Made by a program: the position numbers and the translations under genes. Of a DNA stretch of 64,000 bases, positions 60,215 through 64,000 are shown piece by piece. Under the pieces are notes generated by a model, which worked only from the letters and a program-made list of their open reading frames with translations, searched no databases and was not told where the DNA came from. The stretch is from CALKUP01 sp964492735 (GTDB lineage: Bacteria; Patescibacteriota; Patescibacteriia; UBA9570; XYC2-FULL-38-9), in the NCBI GenBank assembly GCA_964492735.1, contig CAZBLE010000001.1, positions 1-64,000 on the forward strand. Direction: 5' to 3'. The first letter of the stretch is position 1, and each line of letters opens with the position of its first letter.

Positions 60215-61617
60215 ACTTTTTTTGAGGGAAATAATTCTTCACGCCAGCGACCAGCTTGCATCATATCAAGTGCATCGTTAATGGAATGCGTATGTATATA
60301 TCGTTGCAATCGGACATACAATCCTGGAGCAAATGCCTCATTGATAGCACGCAGTAGTGCCTTTGTGTGAACTGGCGATGAAACAGTTGTTACTGATTCT
60401 TGTCGTGTGTTTTCTGTATAGGCTTTCAAAAATAATTCTTCCGGAATCACTTTTTTGAATACTGCGTATAACCCTGTCTCTTCTTTGTGATTTTGATTCA
60501 GGGCAATATCTTCAGGAAATAGCGCATTGTGAATATCTACTGTTATCGCTTCATTTAACCATTCTAAGTCTCGGTTTGGTGTTCCAATAAATGACAAGCC
60601 TTCTTTTGTCGACAAGTAATCTATAACCGCACCTGCCTCAGCTAATGGATCATAAATCAAACCTTCTGGCCCAAACATTTCTGGGTCACTACTTGCCATA
60701 TCCTCAGTGATCATGCGATCAATTTCCACACTATTCTCAACACTGCCGGAAATACGCACAAATGGCCGCTGTCCAGATATGACAGCATGAACCAATTCAT
60801 GCATCACTGTACTTTTTTCTTCTTCTAAGGCTCGTGCGCGTGATGGTTCTGTGTCATCAGAAATACCAAGCAACATCGGATTTAAGAAAATCATAATTCT
60901 ATCTTGATATTGTTGATACGCACCAAAACACATGGTATCACTCAATGGAGCACGCATGAGATCCCCACTATCAAACACCAAAAACTGCAAACGCTCTGCA
61001 ATCAGCTGTTCGTCAATATCGAGTTGATGTTCACGAACATACGCAACAGCTCGGTTTTGAAATTCTTCCATGTATTGAATAACGCGCTCTTGAAAACGTG
61101 CATGTTCAACAGCTATTTGATCAGCATGTGTAGTCAAAGTCAGCTCTTGTAAATCTTGAGGTAATTGAGCAAAATCATTTTGCATAATCCGTGCGATAGA
61201 TTGTGGTGAAGCTTTTGGATCTTTTAACCAGCTTTGCACTACTGGATGTTGCCGCACTTCTTGCGAGCGTAATACGGATAAGAAAAAATTGAACACCAAA
61301 CTATAATGCTCAGAATATTTCCTGCTATTCACTGCATCTATCAAATGTTGAATTTCAGAAAAAATACCTTTATTCAGTACCTCTATCAATAATTCTACAC
61401 CCTCTACCCTCTCGTTAGAGGCAGTCTGTAATTGAGCTTTTAATTGCTCAATGTTTTTATGTAAACTTGGAATTGAAGCGCCCAGTATATTATCAGCATA
61501 CTTTGCTCCATCACGCTCTGCAATATTCTGCTCTTGTAATAACTCTCGATTACCCTGATACGCGGGATGATCAATTCCAATCGGCTTTTGCTTACGATAA
61601 CTGTATTCAGTGGACAT
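60211..61617 (-). CDS. Putative metallopeptidase-like protein (HELVH)
   Basis: 468 residues, no signal peptide. A zincin-type HELVH motif lies in STVMHELVHAVISGQRPFVRISG near residue 268. A Glu-containing segment about 50 residues on (GAVIDYLSTKEGLSFIG) might hold the third ligand. The N-terminal ~200 residues are helical and Gln/Glu/Leu-rich. I do not recognise the family. A TATACT box (61629-61624) with TTTAAG upstream ends six bases before ATG 61617, so the mRNA seems leaderless. Confidence 0.7.
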   Translation of the reverse strand: MSTEYSYRKQKPIGIDHPAYQGNRELLQEQNIAERDGAKYADNILGASIPSLHKNIEQLKAQLQTASNERVEGVELLIEVLNKGIFSEIQHLIDAVNSRKYSEHYSLVFNFFLSVLRSQEVRQHPVVQSWLKDPKASPQSIARIMQNDFAQLPQDLQELTLTTHADQIAVEHARFQERVIQYMEEFQNRAVAYVREHQLDIDEQLIAERLQFLVFDSGDLMRAPLSDTMCFGAYQQYQDRIMIFLNPMLLGISDDTEPSRARALEEEKSTVMHELVHAVISGQRPFVRISGSVENSVEIDRMITEDMASSDPEMFGPEGLIYDPLAEAGAVIDYLSTKEGLSFIGTPNRDLEWLNEAITVDIHNALFPEDIALNQNHKEETGLYAVFKKVIPEELFLKAYTENTRQESVTTVSSPVHTKALLRAINEAFAPGLYVRLQRYIHTHSINDALDMMQAGRWREELFPSKKV

Positions 61618-61682
61618 GCCTATAGTATAGCAAATATATAGAAGTACTTAAATTATTATGAGAGTTGTGTTACGCTCAAGGC

Positions 61683-62174
61683 ATGTTTAAAAGATCATGC
61701 GCACACGCTCAATTTACGCCCCACCCTATTCCACGCATTGCGAATATTGGAACGAACCTCGGCACTGAATACACCATTGGTCATTGCGCGAAATGCAATG
61801 CTCCATTGATTGATGCCTATGTTGTAGCAACAAACACTCACACAATCACCCCGGTTGATCCACTGGTGATTGAAGGAGCCCTGCAGCAATATGACACGGC
61901 AACACGAAATGCGTATGTAACTGATTGTCTCAATCAAGAATTATCACTCCCGGAATTGGTGCAAAAATATCAGATCTTTCAAGTTGGTGATGTTGTGTAC
62001 GTTGACTCATGGGATGAGCTTGTTGGAGGCACGGCGACTATTTCCGGCATCAAAGACGGGATGCTGACATTTATTGATCTCCCTGGATTAGAATATTCCA
62101 GCAAAGAACTCTTTGAACACCAAGCAGCGCTCCGCGCACATTTCGGCGAACAAAAAGCCCAGTATCAATATTAG
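61683..62174 (+). CDS. Hypothetical protein with Cys pair, upstream of JAMM gene
   Basis: 163 residues from ATG 61683. CAKCNAPLIDAYVV near residue 35 may be half a zinc site. The C-terminal part (YQIFQVGDVVYVDSWDELVGGTATISGIKDGMLTFIDLPGLEYSSKELFEHQAALRAHFG) looks like a small beta-barrel domain. No family recognised. The next gene starts with a GTG overlapping its stop by one base, indicating coupling. Confidence 0.6.
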   Translation: MFKRSCAHAQFTPHPIPRIANIGTNLGTEYTIGHCAKCNAPLIDAYVVATNTHTITPVDPLVIEGALQQYDTATRNAYVTDCLNQELSLPELVQKYQIFQVGDVVYVDSWDELVGGTATISGIKDGMLTFIDLPGLEYSSKELFEHQAALRAHFGEQKAQYQY

Positions 62175-62998
62175 TGATATTAGACAAAATTGGAGAGACT
62201 TATTATCATAGGGCAATGAAAGAGCCTGGATTTACACCACAACGACCCACCCAAGAACAACATCGTGAGGGTCATTGGAGCTATGAAGAGCTAAAACGTC
62301 GTATTGTTGACACCTATACAGATGGCGAAGGAAATTTGATTCCATTTTCAGAACTCCCAAAAAGCGTAGATATTGGAATTATGGGAACAAAGACACTAGA
62401 ATGTGTCCGACGTATGAATGAAGATCCAGAACACCGAGAACATGGCATGTCGATTGTCTATGACCCCGGCAATCGCAGATTGTTGATACAGAAGGATGAT
62501 AAAATAACCGTTGGTGAAAAAAGAGAGATCGCCAATAAACAGACACTATTTCGAACGGGAACGGGTGAAATTTCAGCACTTGCCGGACATATTCATACAC
62601 ACCCAACAATGGATCCATTTAGCTTTAAAGATATACTCTCGTTGTTATTTGGAATAAAAATCCGCATCAGAGATACAAAAATCTATCAACCAATGCATCT
62701 TTCTATTCTCGGAAATGTGGATGGCTCTCTTAGTTTATTATTCGCTGGACGTGAGAGTATAGGAAGAGGAGATATTTCCGAGGAATTGATCAAAGCTAAG
62801 TATTATGAGCTTGTCAAGAAGCGTCTGGAGACAATACCAAAAAAACAAAAAATGGGACTCGCGGCAGACTACGCTATTATCGATGCCAGTCATGTGGCTA
62901 TTGCACAGCTTGCCGAAGAATTTGGCCTCGGCTATTATCGCGGTAATGAGTCAGGTATCTTGCGACGCTTTCGCGTGAAAAAACCCGCGCAAGAATAA
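62174..62998 (+). CDS. JAMM/MPN+ domain putative metalloprotease
   Basis: 274 residues from GTG 62174 (ATG 62216 is possible). Near residues 132-155 the sequence GEISALAGHIHTHPTMDPFSFKDIL fits the JAMM pattern: an upstream Glu, HxHP, then SxxD. The zinc ligands would be the two His and the Asp. JAMM proteins cut isopeptide or peptide bonds, e.g. from ubiquitin-like modifiers or pilin-type substrates. No ubiquitin-like or E1/E2 gene is present here. A coupled upstream gene encodes a Cys-pair protein. Confidence 0.72.
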   Translation: MILDKIGETYYHRAMKEPGFTPQRPTQEQHREGHWSYEELKRRIVDTYTDGEGNLIPFSELPKSVDIGIMGTKTLECVRRMNEDPEHREHGMSIVYDPGNRRLLIQKDDKITVGEKREIANKQTLFRTGTGEISALAGHIHTHPTMDPFSFKDILSLLFGIKIRIRDTKIYQPMHLSILGNVDGSLSLLFAGRESIGRGDISEELIKAKYYELVKKRLETIPKKQKMGLAADYAIIDASHVAIAQLAEEFGLGYYRGNESGILRRFRVKKPAQE

Positions 62999-63108
62999 CT
63001 ACTCCTCCCCTTCAAACTCCTCCATCTCTTTCAGCAGTTTTTTGAATTTGCGAGATGGGTATTGTAGGTGTAATAAAAACTAATCACAGTATAGAAAAAA
63101 ACAGCTGT

Positions 63109-64000
63109 CTATTCTTGCAATAGATCACTCACAGATGCAGGTAAAGTCTGCGACCAAATCTCTGGATCTTTTGTATAGACCATTGCATCAACACCAAGCT
63201 GACTCTTGAATACTGCAAGTTGTCGCTCCCGGCTCAGATGACGCAAGCCCGGCAATGCGGACAAGCGATCACCATGAATCGAAGCCATGGAACCCAGTCC
63301 GAGATCACGAATAATACCGGCATATTGTGTGCGTATATTTTTTGCACGATCTGTCATGCCAAGACTCTCAATCACAGATGCAACCAGTGTGACTGTTGAC
63401 AGTGAAATGATGCCAGCAAATGGATCAGCCGAATCCTCTTTGCGTTGCCCCTGCATCGCTTGTAACAACTCTGGCGGAACAACTGTTGTGATGTATCCAG
63501 TATTTTTGCGGTGTCCATCATCTCTCTGCACAATCTCGGTCGCCGCAGAGACAACAACTTCTGCACTTCCAATCCCAAAAGCTCGAAAACGTGAATTCTG
63601 TGGCAATACACTTTCAACGAGTGCTGACCCTGTCGCATCATAACTCATGAATGGAACAATTCCACCATTCCACATCAACGGTATGTGTGGCATTGCTTTA
63701 TACAGCTCTATCAAAATCGCTGGCGATATTGCAGAAAATGCAATGGACTCTTGAACATCTTGTGTTTCAATATATTTTTGTAACGCACGAACGTGGTCTT
63801 GATATTGCGCAGGATTAGCGCCAAGAGATTTTATTTCAATAATTAAACGATGAGCGTCTTTGTAACGATCAAACTTTTTCAATAACGATTCGAGCGTCAA
63901 TTGCTGTGGTCGCGCTGCCTCAATCTGCTCTGGGTCCAATGTATCAATATACGCCTGCCGCGCAAAGAGACCTGAGCCGGACAGAGCTATTGTTGGATCA
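63109..64000 (-). CDS. Glycerophosphodiester phosphodiesterase-like protein, 5' part beyond the window
   Basis: The frame is open to the window edge, so the N-terminus is missing; at least 296 residues are visible. LTLESLLKKFDRYKDAHRLIIEIKSLG matches the GDPD block in which IEIK carries an acidic metal ligand. ESIAFSAISPAILIELYKAMPHIPLMW and the C-terminal GVDAMVYTKDPEIW correspond to later TIM-barrel strands. The usual C-terminal WTVN motif appears as VYTKD. The family splits glycerophosphodiesters into glycerol-3-phosphate and alcohol. The catalytic HRG motif would lie outside the window. Confidence 0.7.
   Translation of the reverse strand, partial: DPTIALSGSGLFARQAYIDTLDPEQIEAARPQQLTLESLLKKFDRYKDAHRLIIEIKSLGANPAQYQDHVRALQKYIETQDVQESIAFSAISPAILIELYKAMPHIPLMWNGGIVPFMSYDATGSALVESVLPQNSRFRAFGIGSAEVVVSAATEIVQRDDGHRKNTGYITTVVPPELLQAMQGQRKEDSADPFAGIISLSTVTLVASVIESLGMTDRAKNIRTQYAGIIRDLGLGSMASIHGDRLSALPGLRHLSRERQLAVFKSQLGVDAMVYTKDPEIWSQTLPASVSDLLQE

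Noticed and set aside
504..63939. TGA recoded as glycine (Gracilibacteria/SR1 code)
   Set aside because: TGA ends sufC and truB at the expected places, and no conserved gene needs TGA as a sense codon.
1..64000. CRISPR arrays, transposases, rRNA or tRNA genes
   Set aside because: No regularly spaced repeats, no transposase-like protein, no rRNA sequence and no complete tRNA cloverleaf apart from tmRNA were seen.

Overview
The window looks like a chromosome segment of a Patescibacteria (Candidate Phyla Radiation) bacterium. I infer this from compact gene packing, very short or absent mRNA leaders, the infC-rpmI-rplT run beside smpB and ssrA, an abbreviated mraZ-rsmH-ftsL-ftsI cluster, a eukaryal-type IleRS, and many small membrane proteins without known relatives. 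TGA is an ordinary stop (it ends sufC and truB), so this is not a recoded Gracilibacteria/SR1 genome. I cannot name the class. Most of the DNA is AT-rich, but several short islands are strikingly GC-rich. For example, 39 of the 60 bases in 13201-13260 are G or C, against 19 of 60 in 12301-12360.

Layout. 1-2.7 kb: end of an unknown gene, then smpB, tmRNA (ssrA), infC, rpmI, rplT and a terminator. 2.7-10.5 kb: a reverse-strand block with a giant PP2C-type phosphatase protein and partner, then a deoxyribosyltransferase-like plus degenerate asparaginase-like pair. 10.6-18.6 kb: Rmd1/YagE protein, membrane proteins, a GC-rich FG-GAP lipoprotein, trhO, a PadR/PspC pair and a PerM-type permease. 18.7-23.5 kb: a cobalamin region. 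It has a B12 riboswitch with terminator, two secreted DUF4430 proteins (one with an alpha-toroid, the two folds of intrinsic factor) and a PduO-type adenosyltransferase; a DsbA-like gene and truB lie between. 23.5-29.6 kb: NHL-repeat protein, ftsI, ftsL-like, rsmH, mraZ with MraZ boxes, and a short TsaB-like protein. 29.6-36.8 kb: phospholipid synthase, pepA, and a sufCBDSU iron-sulfur operon. 36.8-42.5 kb: bactofilin-like and DedA membrane proteins, a GC-rich lipoprotein, sua5, and a soluble histidine kinase. 42.5-46.5 kb: a very AT-rich accessory run with pyruvoyl-dependent arginine decarboxylase, a DUF2156 acyltransferase-like protein and a 7TM/GAF sensor without a kinase. 46.8-55.1 kb: recO, ileS, a GC-rich DUF1295 gene, pgeF and the tdh-kbl threonine breakdown pair. 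55.2-64 kb: small membrane proteins, a second GC-rich lipoprotein, a WecG-type glycosyltransferase, small GC-rich membrane ORFs, DUF1294, a HELVH metallopeptidase-like protein, a JAMM protein and a partial GDPD gene.

Two things stand out. First, the cobalamin region suggests B12 capture at the cell surface by an intrinsic-factor-like protein under riboswitch control. Second, four or five GC-rich islands, each one or two genes long and mostly encoding secreted or membrane proteins, sit behind promoter-like sequences. Four of them are followed by long near-perfect hairpins. Two lipoprotein islands share a 343-base leader and signal-peptide module that differs at one base, yet their mature parts diverge.
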